DNA of 55,633 bases from SLRI01 sp964576715 (GCA_964576715.1 CAZNWE010000021.1:1-55633), one strand, 5' to 3'; positions 19,013-27,372 are shown, counted from the stretch's first letter. Translations and numbers: made by a program. The notes: generated by a model not told the origin, from the letters alone.

Positions 19013-20029
19013 CTACCGCCGCAGACGCGCGGCGACCTCCAACGCGGCATAGCTGAGCACAGCGTCGGCACCGGCGCGCTTGAAGCAGATGAGGCTCTCG
19101 AGCATCGTCGCCTCGCCGTCGAGCCAGCCCTGCTGCCCGGCAGCCTTGATCATCGCATATTCGCCGGAAACCTGGTAGGCCATCGTCGGCAGGTGAAAGG
19201 CATCCTTGAGCATGCGGATCACGTCGAGATAGGGCATGCCCGGCTTGACCATCAGCATGTCGGCGCTCTCGGCGATGTCGAGTGCCGCCTCGCGGATCGC
19301 CTCGCCGCTGTTGGCCGGGTCCATCTGGTAGGTCTTCTTGTCGGCGGCGCCGAGTGCACTCGCCGAGCCGACCGCCGCACGAAACGGACCGTAGAAGCAG
19401 GACGCGAACTTGGCGGCATAGGAAAGGATCAGGGTATCATGGAGGCCGGCGCCGTCGAGCGCTTCGCGGATGGCCCGGATTCGCCCGTCCATCATGTCGG
19501 AAGGCGCCACCACGTCGCAGCCGGCCTCGGCCTGGCAAACGGCTTGGCGGGCGAGAGCCTCGAGCGTCTCGTCGTTGAGCACGATGCCGTCCTTGACCAG
19601 CCCGTCCTGGCCATGCGTCGTGTAGGGGTCGAGGGCGACGTCGGCGATCAGCCCGATCTCGGGAAAGCGGCGCTTGATCTGACGGATGGTACGGCAGGTC
19701 AGGTTCTCGGGATTCCAGGCCTCCTCGCCGCCCTCGGTCTTGCAGTCGAGCGGGGTCACGGGAAAGAGGGCTATGGCCGGAATGCCGAACTCGAGCGCCT
19801 GCTCGACCACGTTCAACAGCCGGTCGCCCGAATGCCGCTCGACGCCCGGCATCGACGACACGAGCTCGCTCCTCGCCTCGCCCGGACAGACGAAAACCGG
19901 CAGGATCAGGTCGGCCGGGCTCAGCCGGTGCTCCGCCACCAGTCGGCGACTCCAGGCGGCGCGTCGCAGGCGCCGCGGCCGCGAGTGCGGGAAGGGCGGC
20001 AGAGGTGGCAGGTGGCGAGGTTGGCTCAC
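19013..20029 (-). CDS. hemB: Delta-aminolevulinic acid dehydratase (porphobilinogen synthase)
   Basis: Condenses two 5-aminolevulinate molecules to porphobilinogen in tetrapyrrole synthesis. The 338 residues contain both Schiff-base lysines (LSYAAKFASCFYGPFR and DMLMVKPGMPYLD). The metal loop reads DVALDPYTTHGQDG: the cysteines of zinc enzymes are replaced by Ala and Asp, which marks the magnesium-dependent alphaproteobacterial/plant type. The GTG start at 20029 has a weak GGAAAA site. The N-terminal arm is Pro/Arg-rich. It is transcribed away from the valine-catabolism genes. Confidence 0.96.
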   Translation of the reverse strand: MSQPRHLPPLPPFPHSRPRRLRRAAWSRRLVAEHRLSPADLILPVFVCPGEARSELVSSMPGVERHSGDRLLNVVEQALEFGIPAIALFPVTPLDCKTEGGEEAWNPENLTCRTIRQIKRRFPEIGLIADVALDPYTTHGQDGLVKDGIVLNDETLEALARQAVCQAEAGCDVVAPSDMMDGRIRAIREALDGAGLHDTLILSYAAKFASCFYGPFRAAVGSASALGAADKKTYQMDPANSGEAIREAALDIAESADMLMVKPGMPYLDVIRMLKDAFHLPTMAYQVSGEYAMIKAAGQQGWLDGEATMLESLICFKRAGADAVLSYAALEVAARLRR

Positions 20030-20074
20030 GATGGTTTTCCGCTAGAGTTCTCTTCAGTCCGCTACCTTGGAAGG

Positions 20075-20101
20075 CTTATAACGCCCGCAAGTCGCGGGCA
20101 A
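20075..20101 (-). promoter_or_regulatory. Possible hemB promoter with small hairpin
   Basis: On the minus strand TATAAG (20080-20075) and TTGCCC (20101-20096) are separated by 15 bases, about 46 bases above the hemB start. The spacer is a GCGGGC/GCCCGC inverted repeat (20094-20099 with 20083-20088). The spacing is short for a sigma-70 promoter, so this is only a weak candidate. Confidence 0.2.
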
Positions 20102-20172
20102 CTGCAACCACCATCGGCGGTGCGGATCGTCATGACGCCTGAACCCCGACACCAGCATCGGCGAAAGCTTCG

Positions 20173-21213
20173 ATGAGTGGCCGCGTGCACGTCGAGGAAC
20201 GCAACGGCTTGGGCGTCCTCGTCCTCGACCGCCCGGAGGCGCTCAATGCCTTGAGCCATCGCATGGTGCAGACGGTCGCGCGTCAACTCGCCCGCTGGCG
20301 TCACGATCCGACGATCCGGGCGGTTGTGGTGAAGGCCGTGCCCGGCCGCGCGTTCTGTGCCGGCGGCGACATTCGCCTCGTCGTCGAGACGGCCAAGCGC
20401 AAGGGGGTGGCTCCGGCAGCCCGCTTCTTCTTCGACGAGTACCGCATGAACTGGCGCATCGGCACTTTCGGCAAGCCCTTCATCGCACTGCTCGACGGCA
20501 TCACGATGGGGGGCGGGGTCGGCATCTCGGTGCACGGCACGCATCGGCTCGCCACCGAAAACACGTTGTTCGCCATGCCGGAGACCGGCATCGGCTTCTT
20601 TCCCGATGTCGGCGGCAGCTACTTTCTGCCGCGCCTGCCCAGACCGATCGGGCTCTATCTCGGCGTCACCGGTGCACGCCTCGACGGCGCCGCGATCACG
20701 CGGCTCGGCATCGCCACCCATTTCGTCCGGTCGACGACACTCGCCGACCTCGAGGCGCACCTGCTCGATGGCCCGTCGATCGACGCCGCACTAGCGATCC
20801 ACGCCGACGTGCCGGCGCCTGCGGGTTTCGATACGGCAGCCATCACCCGGCATTTCGCACACCATGAGATTTCCAGCATTCTGGGTTCGCTTGCTGCCGC
20901 CGACGACCGGTTCGCCAGCGAAACGCTGGCGACCCTCCGGCAGAAGTCGCCGTTCAGCATCGCCGTGACCATGGCCCAGCTGCAGCGGGGAGGGTCGATA
21001 GATCTCGCGGGATGTTTGGCGATGGAATACCGGATGGTCCAACATTTCCTCGCTGCCAGCGACTTCGCCGAAGGGGTGAGGGCACTGCTGATCGACAAGG
21101 ACAAGCGGCCGCGCTGGCGGCACGCGGCCATCGAGAGCGTGACGGCGACCGAGATCGAGGCGTGCTTCGCTGCCTCGCCGAGCGGCGAGCTGGTGCTCGA
21201 CTGGGCGGATTGA
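20173..21213 (+). CDS. 3-hydroxyisobutyryl-CoA hydrolase / enoyl-CoA hydratase family
   Basis: A crotonase-fold enzyme of 346 residues, the length of 3-hydroxyisobutyryl-CoA hydrolases rather than the roughly 260 of simple enoyl-CoA hydratases. Landmarks are LDRPEALNALSHRMV, the oxyanion-hole segment RAFCAGGDIR, DGITMGGGVGISVHG, the catalytic PETGIGFFPDVGGSYFLPRL and the C-terminal RALLIDKDKRPRW. In valine degradation it releases 3-hydroxyisobutyrate from its CoA ester. The next gene, 24 bp downstream, encodes the dehydrogenase for exactly that product, which supports the assignment. Confidence 0.92.
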   Translation: MSGRVHVEERNGLGVLVLDRPEALNALSHRMVQTVARQLARWRHDPTIRAVVVKAVPGRAFCAGGDIRLVVETAKRKGVAPAARFFFDEYRMNWRIGTFGKPFIALLDGITMGGGVGISVHGTHRLATENTLFAMPETGIGFFPDVGGSYFLPRLPRPIGLYLGVTGARLDGAAITRLGIATHFVRSTTLADLEAHLLDGPSIDAALAIHADVPAPAGFDTAAITRHFAHHEISSILGSLAAADDRFASETLATLRQKSPFSIAVTMAQLQRGGSIDLAGCLAMEYRMVQHFLAASDFAEGVRALLIDKDKRPRWRHAAIESVTATEIEACFAASPSGELVLDWAD

Positions 21214-21237
21214 CGGCTAAGCTGGAGGGTCCTGGGA

Positions 21238-22131
21238 ATGGCGCGGATCGGGTTTGTCGGCCTCGGCAACATGGGTCTGCCGATGGCGAGGAACCTCATG
21301 GCTGCCGGCCATGCAGTAACCGGCTTCGATCTCAGTGCGACCGCCCGAACGGCCGCCGAGGCAGCCGGCCTCGCCCTCGCCGACGACCTGCGGGCGGCGG
21401 TGGCCGAAGCGGAACTGGTGCTCACCATGCTGCCGGCCGGAGCGGAAGTGCGGGTGGCTTACACGGCCGAGGACGGTATCCTGGCCAGTGCGGCCGAGCG
21501 AGCACTCCTCGTCGACTGCTCGACGATCGATGTGGAGACGGCACGTGCGGTCGCCGCCCTTGCCGAGGCGAGCGGCCATGCCATGCTCGACGCGCCGGTC
21601 TCGGGCGGTGTCGGCGGGGCCACGGCCGGGACGCTGACCTTCATGGTCGGCGGCAGTGCCGAGGCCTTCGGCTGTGCGGCGCCGATCCTCGCCGCAATGG
21701 GCAAGACGATGGTCCATGCCGGCGGACCCGGTACCGGGCAAGCGGCCAAGATCTGCAACAACATGATGCTCGGCATTCAGATGATATCGGTGTGCGAGGC
21801 GATGGCGCTGGCCGAGAAGCTGGGGCTGGACCAGCAAAAACTCTTCGACGTCAGTGCCAACGCTTCCGGGCAGTGCTGGTCATTGACGACCTACTGTCCG
21901 GTTCCAGGCCCGGTGCCGAGCTCGCCCGCGAATCGCGACTACGCCCCAGGCTTCACCGCAGCAATGATGCTCAAGGATTTGCGGCTGGCACAAAGTGCGG
22001 CACAAGCCGCCGGTGCGGCGACGCCCCTGGGCGCGCAAGCCTGCCAGCTCTACAGCCTATTCGCGCGAGAGGCTAACGAGGGACTAGATTTTTCGGCAAT
22101 TATAAAGATGATGCGGGGAACCTCTAGTTGA
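21238..22131 (+). CDS. mmsB: 3-hydroxyisobutyrate dehydrogenase
   Basis: Oxidises 3-hydroxyisobutyrate to methylmalonate semialdehyde with NAD+ in valine catabolism. The 297 residues start with the Rossmann motif GFVGLGNMGLPMARNL. They carry the substrate motif DAPVSGGVGGATAGTL and the catalytic Lys in GTGQAAKICNNMMLG, then the SANASGQCWSL and DYAPGFTAAMMLKDLRLA elements of the beta-hydroxyacid dehydrogenase family. A GGAGG site (CTGGAGGGTC) precedes the ATG. It is the second gene of a two-gene unit with the hydrolase; electrons from this pathway's acyl-CoA step would reach quinone through the ETF oxidoreductase at 8.2-9.9 kb. Confidence 0.95.
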   Translation: MARIGFVGLGNMGLPMARNLMAAGHAVTGFDLSATARTAAEAAGLALADDLRAAVAEAELVLTMLPAGAEVRVAYTAEDGILASAAERALLVDCSTIDVETARAVAALAEASGHAMLDAPVSGGVGGATAGTLTFMVGGSAEAFGCAAPILAAMGKTMVHAGGPGTGQAAKICNNMMLGIQMISVCEAMALAEKLGLDQQKLFDVSANASGQCWSLTTYCPVPGPVPSSPANRDYAPGFTAAMMLKDLRLAQSAAQAAGAATPLGAQACQLYSLFAREANEGLDFSAIIKMMRGTSS

Positions 22132-22212
22132 CCGATTGCCCGTCACTGATGGGCAGGTTCAGCGGGAACGAGGGCCAACGCAGCAAAGTCAGCACAGCGG
22201 GCGGGCGCCAAA

Positions 22213-22665
22213 GTGAAAGATGATTATCTCGTAACGATCCGCTTGATCGAGCGCCTCCACCGGCGCTTCCTCGATGTGATCAAGACCGAATTGGACCGCC
22301 TCGGTGTCGAGGACATCAACAACGTACAGACGCTGATCCTTTCGAACATCAACGAGGATCAGTTGACCGTGGGCGAACTGACGATACGCGGCTACTATCT
22401 AGGCTCCAACGTGTCGTACAACGTGAAAAAGCTGGTCGAGAACGGTTACCTCATCCAGGAGCGAAGCAGTCACGATCGGCGGATGACCCGAGTCAGGTTG
22501 TCGGACAAGGGACTCGAGCTGACCGCCAAGATCGACGAGCTCTACCAGCGCAACGCGGAAGCGTTGGCGGAGGGCGTGGTGACCGCCGAGCAACTCAGGG
22601 ATCTGAATAATGTGCTCAATGGTCTCGAACGCTACTGGAGCCGGCTGGTCAACTTCACCCGCTAG
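22213..22665 (+). CDS. MarR-type regulator, LdtR-like
   Basis: A 150-residue winged-helix protein of the MarR class. It has an N-terminal dimer helix (IRLIERLHRRFLDVIKTEL), a recognition part (LTVGELTIRGYYLGSNVSYN, then VKKLVENGYL), a wing (RSSHDRRMTRVRLSDKG) and a C-terminal dimerisation helix. The GYYLGSNVSYNVKKLV stretch is typical of the alphaproteobacterial LdtR group, which controls L,D-transpeptidase and stress genes in Liberibacter and relatives. The GTG start at 22213 gives the normal N-terminus. A possible small secreted protein follows within 25 bases. Confidence 0.85.
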   Translation: MKDDYLVTIRLIERLHRRFLDVIKTELDRLGVEDINNVQTLILSNINEDQLTVGELTIRGYYLGSNVSYNVKKLVENGYLIQERSSHDRRMTRVRLSDKGLELTAKIDELYQRNAEALAEGVVTAEQLRDLNNVLNGLERYWSRLVNFTR

Positions 22666-22687
22666 GTCGATCGCCGCCGATCCGGCG

Positions 22688-22867
22688 GTGGCCCCGCTCG
22701 CGCAGACCCGGCGGGCGATGCTGGCGACGACCGCGATGCTCGTCGCCACGGCATCGCTGGCCGCGCCCGCAGGGGCACTCGCCGGCGATGGGTCGGGGCC
22801 CGCCGAGCGGGGTGAGCCGTTCGACGACGGCAGCTATTTCGACGACGGGTTCGGCTGGATCGACTGA
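22688..22867 (+). CDS. Possible small Tat-exported peptide
   Basis: A 59-residue reading with a GTG start (or 49 residues from ATG 22718) directly behind the LdtR-like gene. The N-terminus resembles a twin-arginine signal: TRRAML, then a hydrophobic core (ATTAMLVATASLAAPAGALA) with an Ala-x-Ala type end. The mature part would be only about 27 residues, acidic and glycine-rich (FDDGSYFDDGFGWID), with a repeated (F/Y)DDG unit. There is no convincing ribosome-binding site, so translation may be coupled to the upstream gene. I do not recognise the family, and it could be non-coding. Confidence 0.4.
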   Translation: MAPLAQTRRAMLATTAMLVATASLAAPAGALAGDGSGPAERGEPFDDGSYFDDGFGWID

Positions 22868-22951
22868 CCCGCTAGCAGCCGCACCTTTTCGGCCGCTCTC
22901 GTTGCGCGATCACTTGTGCCGTTCGGCCCGAAGCCGAAATCCGGGGACGTG

Positions 22952-23647
22952 TTAGGGTTTCTTTGGCGGCTCGCCCTTCTGCAGCGAGCTCATCTGCTGC
23001 TGCAGGGCTTCCATCTCGGCCTTGAGATCGCGCACCTGACGGCCGAGCAACTCGGCTTCCGCATAGCTCTGCTGCGCCGCCGCCTCGGCCTTCTCGGCCT
23101 TCTCGTTGACCCGGTCGGAAGAGACAGCCGGATTGAACATGCTGGCCGCCTTCTGGAACATGGCGATGTTCTGCCGGGCTATATCCTCGAACGGATTCAT
23201 CGCCTCGAGCTGCTTCAGCGGGAAGAACCGGCCGACCGTCTCCTCCATATACTCGCGCATCTGCTCCTGATGCCGGGCGAAATTCTCCATCGAGACCTCG
23301 AGGTAGCGCGGCACCACGGCCTTGAGGTTGTCGTCGTAGAGGCCGATGATCTGGCGGAGGAAGCCGATGGGCATCAGGTTGCGCCCCTTGGCATCCTCCT
23401 CGAGGATGATCTGCGTCAGCACCGAACGGGTGATGTCGTCGCCGGTCTTGGCATCATAGACCACGAACTCGTCGCCTTCACGCACCATCTGGCAGAGCTC
23501 GTCGAGGGTTACGTAACTGCTCGACGCAGTGTTATACAACCGTCGGTTGGCGTACTTCTTGACGACCGCCACCTTGGTGTCCGAGCTCGGGTCGTCACCC
23601 TCGCCAGCCGCCGGCATCTCTTCTCCGCGGGTTTTCCGCGCCGCCAT
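22952..23647 (-). CDS. phaR: Polyhydroxyalkanoate synthesis repressor PhaR
   Basis: The protein has 231 residues. The N-terminal PHB/PHA accumulation regulator domain is clear (VVKKYANRRLYNTASSSYVT, LDELCQMVREGDEFVVYDAK, DITRSVLTQIILEE), followed by a second conserved part (MPIGFLRQIIGLYDDNL) and a C-terminal coiled coil (about residues 180-225) ending EPPKKP. The family binds both DNA and PHA granules and derepresses phasin genes when polymer is made. The ATG at 23647 has GAGGAG 6 bases upstream, which rules out the longer GTG start at 23668. No phaA, phaB or phaC genes lie nearby. Confidence 0.94.
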   Translation of the reverse strand: MAARKTRGEEMPAAGEGDDPSSDTKVAVVKKYANRRLYNTASSSYVTLDELCQMVREGDEFVVYDAKTGDDITRSVLTQIILEEDAKGRNLMPIGFLRQIIGLYDDNLKAVVPRYLEVSMENFARHQEQMREYMEETVGRFFPLKQLEAMNPFEDIARQNIAMFQKAASMFNPAVSSDRVNEKAEKAEAAAQQSYAEAELLGRQVRDLKAEMEALQQQMSSLQKGEPPKKP

Positions 23648-23803
23648 CTCGGTCTCCTCGATCAACACCCCAGGATCAACTTAACGATCCCTGTGGCGCA
23701 ACGCCAACAGTTCCGCCCCATCGTCGAGCCGGCTGCGGCGCCTCGAACCGCACCAGCTGCCGACGCCGAGCACCGCTCGGCGGTGGCGCGCAGCCCTGTG
23801 CCC

Positions 23804-23829
23804 GCCCCGGTCCGGCGCGACCGCGGGGC
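23804..23829 (-). terminator. GC-rich hairpin just after rplI
   Basis: GCCCC-GGTC (23804-23812) can pair with GACC-GC-GGGGC (23819-23829) with a two-base bulge, directly behind the rplI stop on the minus strand. No T-tract follows, so it is at best an atypical terminator or an mRNA 3' end structure for the rpsF operon. Confidence 0.3.
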
Positions 23830-24387
23830 TCAGATATCCAGCTCGTCGAAGCCGCTGCCCCGGGTGAACTCGTCGCTCTCCGGGTCGATCGCCTCCTCGG
23901 CCACGACGGGTGCGGCCTTGCCCGCCTGAATATCGGCCTCTTCCTGGGTGCGCGCGATGTTGACGTGGACCATCACCTCGACCTCGGGATGCAGCGCCAC
24001 GATGACGTCGTGAATGCCGAGCGTCTTGATCGGGCTGTCGAGGCGGATCTGCTGGTGGCCAATGCGGATGCCGGCGTTGGTGAACGCCTCCGCGATAGCA
24101 CGGCCGCTGACCGAGCCGTAGAGCTGGCTGCCTTCGCTGGCCTGCCGCAGGATGACCACCGACGCCCCCTGAATGGTCAGCGCCGCCCCCTCGGCCTCGC
24201 TCTTGCGCTCGAGGTTGTCGGCCTCGAGCTGGGCGCGCCTGCCCTCGAAGGCTTCTAGCGCCGCCTCGGTCGCCCGCAGCGCCTTGCCCTGCGGGATCAG
24301 GAAGTTGCGGGCAAAGCCCGGACGGACCTTCACGATCTCGCCCATCTGGCCGAGCTTCGGCACCCGCTCGAGGAGAATGATCTGCAT
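23830..24387 (-). CDS. rplI: 50S ribosomal protein L9
   Basis: The 185-residue L9 starts MQIILLERVPKLGQMGEIV and continues VKVRPGFARNFLIPQGKALR, the rRNA-binding N-domain, followed by the long connecting helix and the C-domain (GSVSGRAIAEAF, PIKTLGIHDV). An acidic tail of about 35 residues (EEAIDPESDEFTRGSGFDEL) extends past the usual 150-residue L9, as in many alphaproteobacteria. GGAG precedes the ATG. It is the last gene of the rpsF-rpsR-DUF2232-rplI operon, 19 bp below the membrane protein gene. Confidence 0.97.
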   Translation of the reverse strand: MQIILLERVPKLGQMGEIVKVRPGFARNFLIPQGKALRATEAALEAFEGRRAQLEADNLERKSEAEGAALTIQGASVVILRQASEGSQLYGSVSGRAIAEAFTNAGIRIGHQQIRLDSPIKTLGIHDVIVALHPEVEVMVHVNIARTQEEADIQAGKAAPVVAEEAIDPESDEFTRGSGFDELDI

Positions 24388-24406
24388 GTACGGAACTCCG
24401 ATTACG

Positions 24407-25327
24407 TTAGGCCAGACGGCGACGGAAATGCGCCCAGTCCTCGAGCAGCCCGAGAAGCACGACGCCGACGACGAGGGGCCAGCTGAAGAGAAGCAGCACG
24501 AGGTAGAAGCCGGCCAGCACCAGGCCCCGGGCGGGCAGCCGCTCGACGGCGGCGTGCACCACGGCAAGACCCTGCATCAGGTAGGGCAGGGCGAAGAGCA
24601 CCGCCAAGCCCTGCGCGAAGAACGCCGCATCGCCGCCGACCAGGAGCGCGGCGAGGATCGCCGCCGCCAGGGCCGGCCAGCACCAGAGCGGCAGCCAGAG
24701 CGTGGCCAAATGGACGGCTGGCCGCCTCGACTGCCCGCCCTTGACCGCCAAGAGCTGGGCGATCGCGGCATTGACGACGGTCATCAACACCCAGGAGACG
24801 GCCACCACGCCGGGGACGAACGCCGCATAATCGGCGAGCTGCTGGCCGATCGCCGCCAATTCGCTGCCGGGTGCCCCGAGTTCGCCGATCACCTCGTTGA
24901 TCGCATCGGCGAAGGTGGTTTCGATGCTGCCGGTCGCAAACCGCACCCAGAGCAGCGCCAGCACCATCGTCGCTGCCGCGTAGAGCACCAGCTGGACGAG
25001 TATCAGCCCCGGCGGGTACCATTCGAGGGTGCCACCGGCATCCCGACGATTGAGTAGCGTCTGCCGGACCGTCAACAGCAAGGGGCCGAGCTGCACGATC
25101 ACGAAAACCAGCGCTGCGACACTGCCGCCGAACATGATGACGATGCCGAGCGAGCCCAGGCCGGCAAGCGAGGCCGACGCCAGCCCGAGCGAGAAACCGA
25201 CGAACAGCAGCGGCAGCTGGACGAAATAGGCGAAGAACGGCGCGCCCAGGAAGCCGAGCGTCAGCGAGAGGTAGAGGGCCGCACTCGCCGCTGCCGCGAG
25301 GGCGGTGATCCAGAGATCCCGTCGCAT
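24407..25327 (-). CDS. DUF2232 multi-pass membrane protein
   Basis: The protein has 306 residues and about eight hydrophobic helices throughout its length (for example ALAAAASAALYLSLTLGFLG and AGFYLVLLLFSWPLVVGVVL). It is in the fixed place, between rpsR and rplI, of the DUF2232 (YybS-like) proteins of alphaproteobacteria, and its composition agrees. The function of the family is unknown; a relation to ECF-transporter S components has been suggested for YybS-type proteins. A soluble loop at about residues 130-165 (acidic, IETTFADAINEVIGEL) is the only long polar part. Confidence 0.85.
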   Translation of the reverse strand: MRRDLWITALAAAASAALYLSLTLGFLGAPFFAYFVQLPLLFVGFSLGLASASLAGLGSLGIVIMFGGSVAALVFVIVQLGPLLLTVRQTLLNRRDAGGTLEWYPPGLILVQLVLYAAATMVLALLWVRFATGSIETTFADAINEVIGELGAPGSELAAIGQQLADYAAFVPGVVAVSWVLMTVVNAAIAQLLAVKGGQSRRPAVHLATLWLPLWCWPALAAAILAALLVGGDAAFFAQGLAVLFALPYLMQGLAVVHAAVERLPARGLVLAGFYLVLLLFSWPLVVGVVLLGLLEDWAHFRRRLA

Positions 25328-25368
25328 GCTGCCACTCTCACCCGAGGCGCTAGCCGGTCGCTGCCGCT

Positions 25369-25701
25369 TCAGCCGGCGACGTAGGGCAAGAGCGCCAGCT
25401 CGCGAGCCCGCTTGACCGCCTTGGCCAGCTGCCGCTGTTCCTTGGCCGTAACCGCGGTGATCCGTCGCGGCACGATCTTGCCGCGCTCGGAGACGAAACG
25501 CTGCAACAGCTTGACGTCCTTGTAGTCGATCGGTGGCGCATCGGCATGCGCGAACGGGCTCGCCTTCTTGCGGCGGAAGAACGGGCGGCGGATGGTGATG
25601 TTCGGTGGCTCGCCGCCGCGCGGCCCGCGTTCGGCGCGCTCGCCGCGATCGCGATCGCGATCGCCGTAACCCTGCCCTTGCGGGCGCTCAGTCGTGTCCA
25701 T
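25369..25701 (-). CDS. rpsR: 30S ribosomal protein S18
   Basis: The 110-residue S18 carries the conserved core IDYKDVKLLQRFVSERGKI and VPRRITAVTAKEQRQLAKAV with the basic end KRARELALLPYV. The N-terminus is lengthened by about 35 charged, Arg/Asp/Gly-rich residues (GYGDRDRDRGERAERGP); part of it comes from a GATCGC-type simple repeat near 25646-25662. S18 binds S6 in the small-subunit platform, and the S6 gene is immediately upstream with a 50-bp gap. Confidence 0.97.
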   Translation of the reverse strand: MDTTERPQGQGYGDRDRDRGERAERGPRGGEPPNITIRRPFFRRKKASPFAHADAPPIDYKDVKLLQRFVSERGKIVPRRITAVTAKEQRQLAKAVKRARELALLPYVAG

Positions 25702-25751
25702 GGTCGTTCAACCCGTTGTCGAGAGGGATGGTCGGCGCGGGCCGACGGCGG

Positions 25752-26108
25752 TCAGGAGCGGTCGCGACGGCGGTCGTCGCGGCTCGACTTGACCTGCATG
25801 ACGATCGAGGCCTCGGGGTCTATCGCCTCGATCTTGACGGTCAGATAGCGAACGACGTCGTCGTGGATACGCTCGTTGCGCTCGAGCTCGGCGACGGCGG
25901 CGGCCGGCGCGTCGAGATTGAGATGCACGTAGTGCGCCTTGCGGTGCTTCTTCAGCCGGTAGGCGAGCGACCGCAGCCCCCAGTACTCGTGCTTCTTCAC
26001 CTCGCCGCCGTTGGCGGTGACGATCGCGCCCAGCTCTTCCGCCAGGGTCTGTGCCTGCTGTGCCGACAAGTCGGGACGGGCAATGAACGTGTGCTCGTAG
26101 AGCGGCAT
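25752..26108 (-). CDS. rpsF: 30S ribosomal protein S6
   Basis: The 118-residue S6 begins MPLYEHTFIARPDLSAQQ and includes the family core EYWGLRSLAYRLKKHRKAHY and HLNLDAPAAAVAELERNERI. A basic tail (SSRDDRRRDRS) ends the protein. The first gene of the rpsF operon, it is divergent from fabD with 295 bp between the starts. The ATG at 26108 is preceded by AGAGGAG at 11 bases; the in-frame ATG at 26141 would add 11 non-conserved residues and is rejected. Confidence 0.97.
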   Translation of the reverse strand: MPLYEHTFIARPDLSAQQAQTLAEELGAIVTANGGEVKKHEYWGLRSLAYRLKKHRKAHYVHLNLDAPAAAVAELERNERIHDDVVRYLTVKIEAIDPEASIVMQVKSSRDDRRRDRS

Positions 26109-26337
26109 GTCTGCCGATGCTCCTCTGGATTTGGACGACAACAGGGACCGCCGCGGATAACTCTGCGCGACGATCCACCGTCATATCGAGTTCGCTGCCG
26201 TCGGCCGGACTGCCGACCCACCGCGAGGATCATTGGCTTATACCCGGTTTCGCCGCTGAGGCAAGCGCTATCGGCCCGGGCGCAGCGGCTCGCCGCAAAG
26301 GCCGGCGGCGGTGCCGTAGCGGGCGTCGTGAGCCGAC

Positions 26338-26359
26338 TTGACAGTCGACGAGCGCTCGT
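26338..26359 (+). promoter_or_regulatory. TTGACA box with 12-bp palindrome upstream of fabD
   Basis: A perfect TTGACA (-35 consensus) at 26338-26343 is followed within the next 17 bases by the perfect palindrome ACGAGCGCTCGT (26348-26359). The base run at the expected -10 position (ACACCC, 26361-26366) is poor, so a helper or a different start is needed. The palindrome would be well placed as an operator for the fabD operon. It lies 44-66 bases above the fabD start. The rest of the 295-bp rpsF/fabD intergenic space shows nothing else I recognise. Confidence 0.4.
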
Positions 26360-26403
26360 GACACCCACGCCGGCACTTCACGAGTTGATGGGTGACGGAC
26401 GAG

Positions 26404-27354
26404 ATGAAGCGCATTGCGGTGTTCCCGGGGCAGGGCGCGCAGGCAGTCGGCATGGGGCGGGCCTTCCACGGCGCCGTGCCCGAGGCGAAAGCCGTGTTCG
26501 AGGCGGTTGACGATGCCTTGGGCGAGAAGCTCTCGACGCTGATCTTCGAGGGGCCGGCGGCCGAACTGACGCTCACGGCCAACACCCAGCCGGCCTTGAT
26601 GGCGACGTCTCTGGCGGCCGTGCGGGCGTTCGAGGCGCGGGTCGGCAAGCCGCTCGCCGCCTGCATCGACGCCGCGGCGGGGCACTCGCTCGGCGAATAT
26701 TCGGCCCTCGCAGCGCTCGGCGCGCTCGACGTCGGTGCGGCAGCACGGCTCTTGCGGCTGCGGGGCGAGGCGATGCAGGCGGCGGTGCCGGCAGGGGCCG
26801 GGGCCATGGCGGCCGTGCTCGGCCTCGCGCCGGAGGTGGCCGAGGCGGTGGCGGCCGAGGCCGAGGCTGCGACCGGCGAGGTTTGCGAGCTCGCCAACGA
26901 CAATGCGGACGGCCAGGCGGTGCTGTCGGGCGACAAGGCCGCGGTCGAGGCGGCCTGTTCGCTCGCCAAGGAGAAAGGGGCGAAGCGGGCCATGCTGCTG
27001 CAGGTTTCGGCTCCCTTCCACTGCCGGCTGATGCAGCCCGCGGCCGACCGCCTGGCCGAGGCTTTGGCCGAGACGCGCTTTCTCGCACCAGCCAAGCCGG
27101 TGATCGCCAATGTGACGGTGGAGCCGGTGCGCGATCCTGTTGCACTTGCCGGCCTGTTGACGCAGCAGGTGACGGCCCGGGTGCGCTGGCGCGAGACAAT
27201 GCAGCTCGTGGCGGCCGCGGGCTGCACCGAGATCGCCGAGTTCGGCGCCGGCAAGGTGCTGACCGGGCTCGCCAAGCGCGCGGTGCCGGGGGCGGCACTC
27301 TTCAATATCCAGGAGCCGGGCGATCTCGACGCGCTGGCCGCAGCGCTCGGCTGA
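26404..27354 (+). CDS. fabD: Malonyl-CoA:ACP transacylase
   Basis: Loads malonate onto acyl carrier protein for type II fatty-acid synthesis. The 316 residues open with AVFPGQGAQAVGMGRAF. The Ser95 nucleophile is in GHSLGEYSALAAL, the substrate Arg120 in LRLRGEAMQAA, and His206 in VSAPFHCRLM; the NVTVEPV and EFGAGKVLTGL elements close the fold. ATG 26404 gives the usual compact N-terminus; an in-frame GTG at 26392 is an alternative four residues longer. It heads fabD-fabG-acpP-fabF-mltG, with fabG starting 18 bases after its stop. Confidence 0.97.
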   Translation: MKRIAVFPGQGAQAVGMGRAFHGAVPEAKAVFEAVDDALGEKLSTLIFEGPAAELTLTANTQPALMATSLAAVRAFEARVGKPLAACIDAAAGHSLGEYSALAALGALDVGAAARLLRLRGEAMQAAVPAGAGAMAAVLGLAPEVAEAVAAEAEAATGEVCELANDNADGQAVLSGDKAAVEAACSLAKEKGAKRAMLLQVSAPFHCRLMQPAADRLAEALAETRFLAPAKPVIANVTVEPVRDPVALAGLLTQQVTARVRWRETMQLVAAAGCTEIAEFGAGKVLTGLAKRAVPGAALFNIQEPGDLDALAAALG

Positions 27355-27372
27355 ACCGGGGGGACCACGCAG

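Noticed and set aside
25640..25665. GATCGC-type simple repeat as a mobile or regulatory element
   Set aside because: It lies in the coding region for the charged N-terminal extension of S18 and is explained by its Arg-Asp codons.
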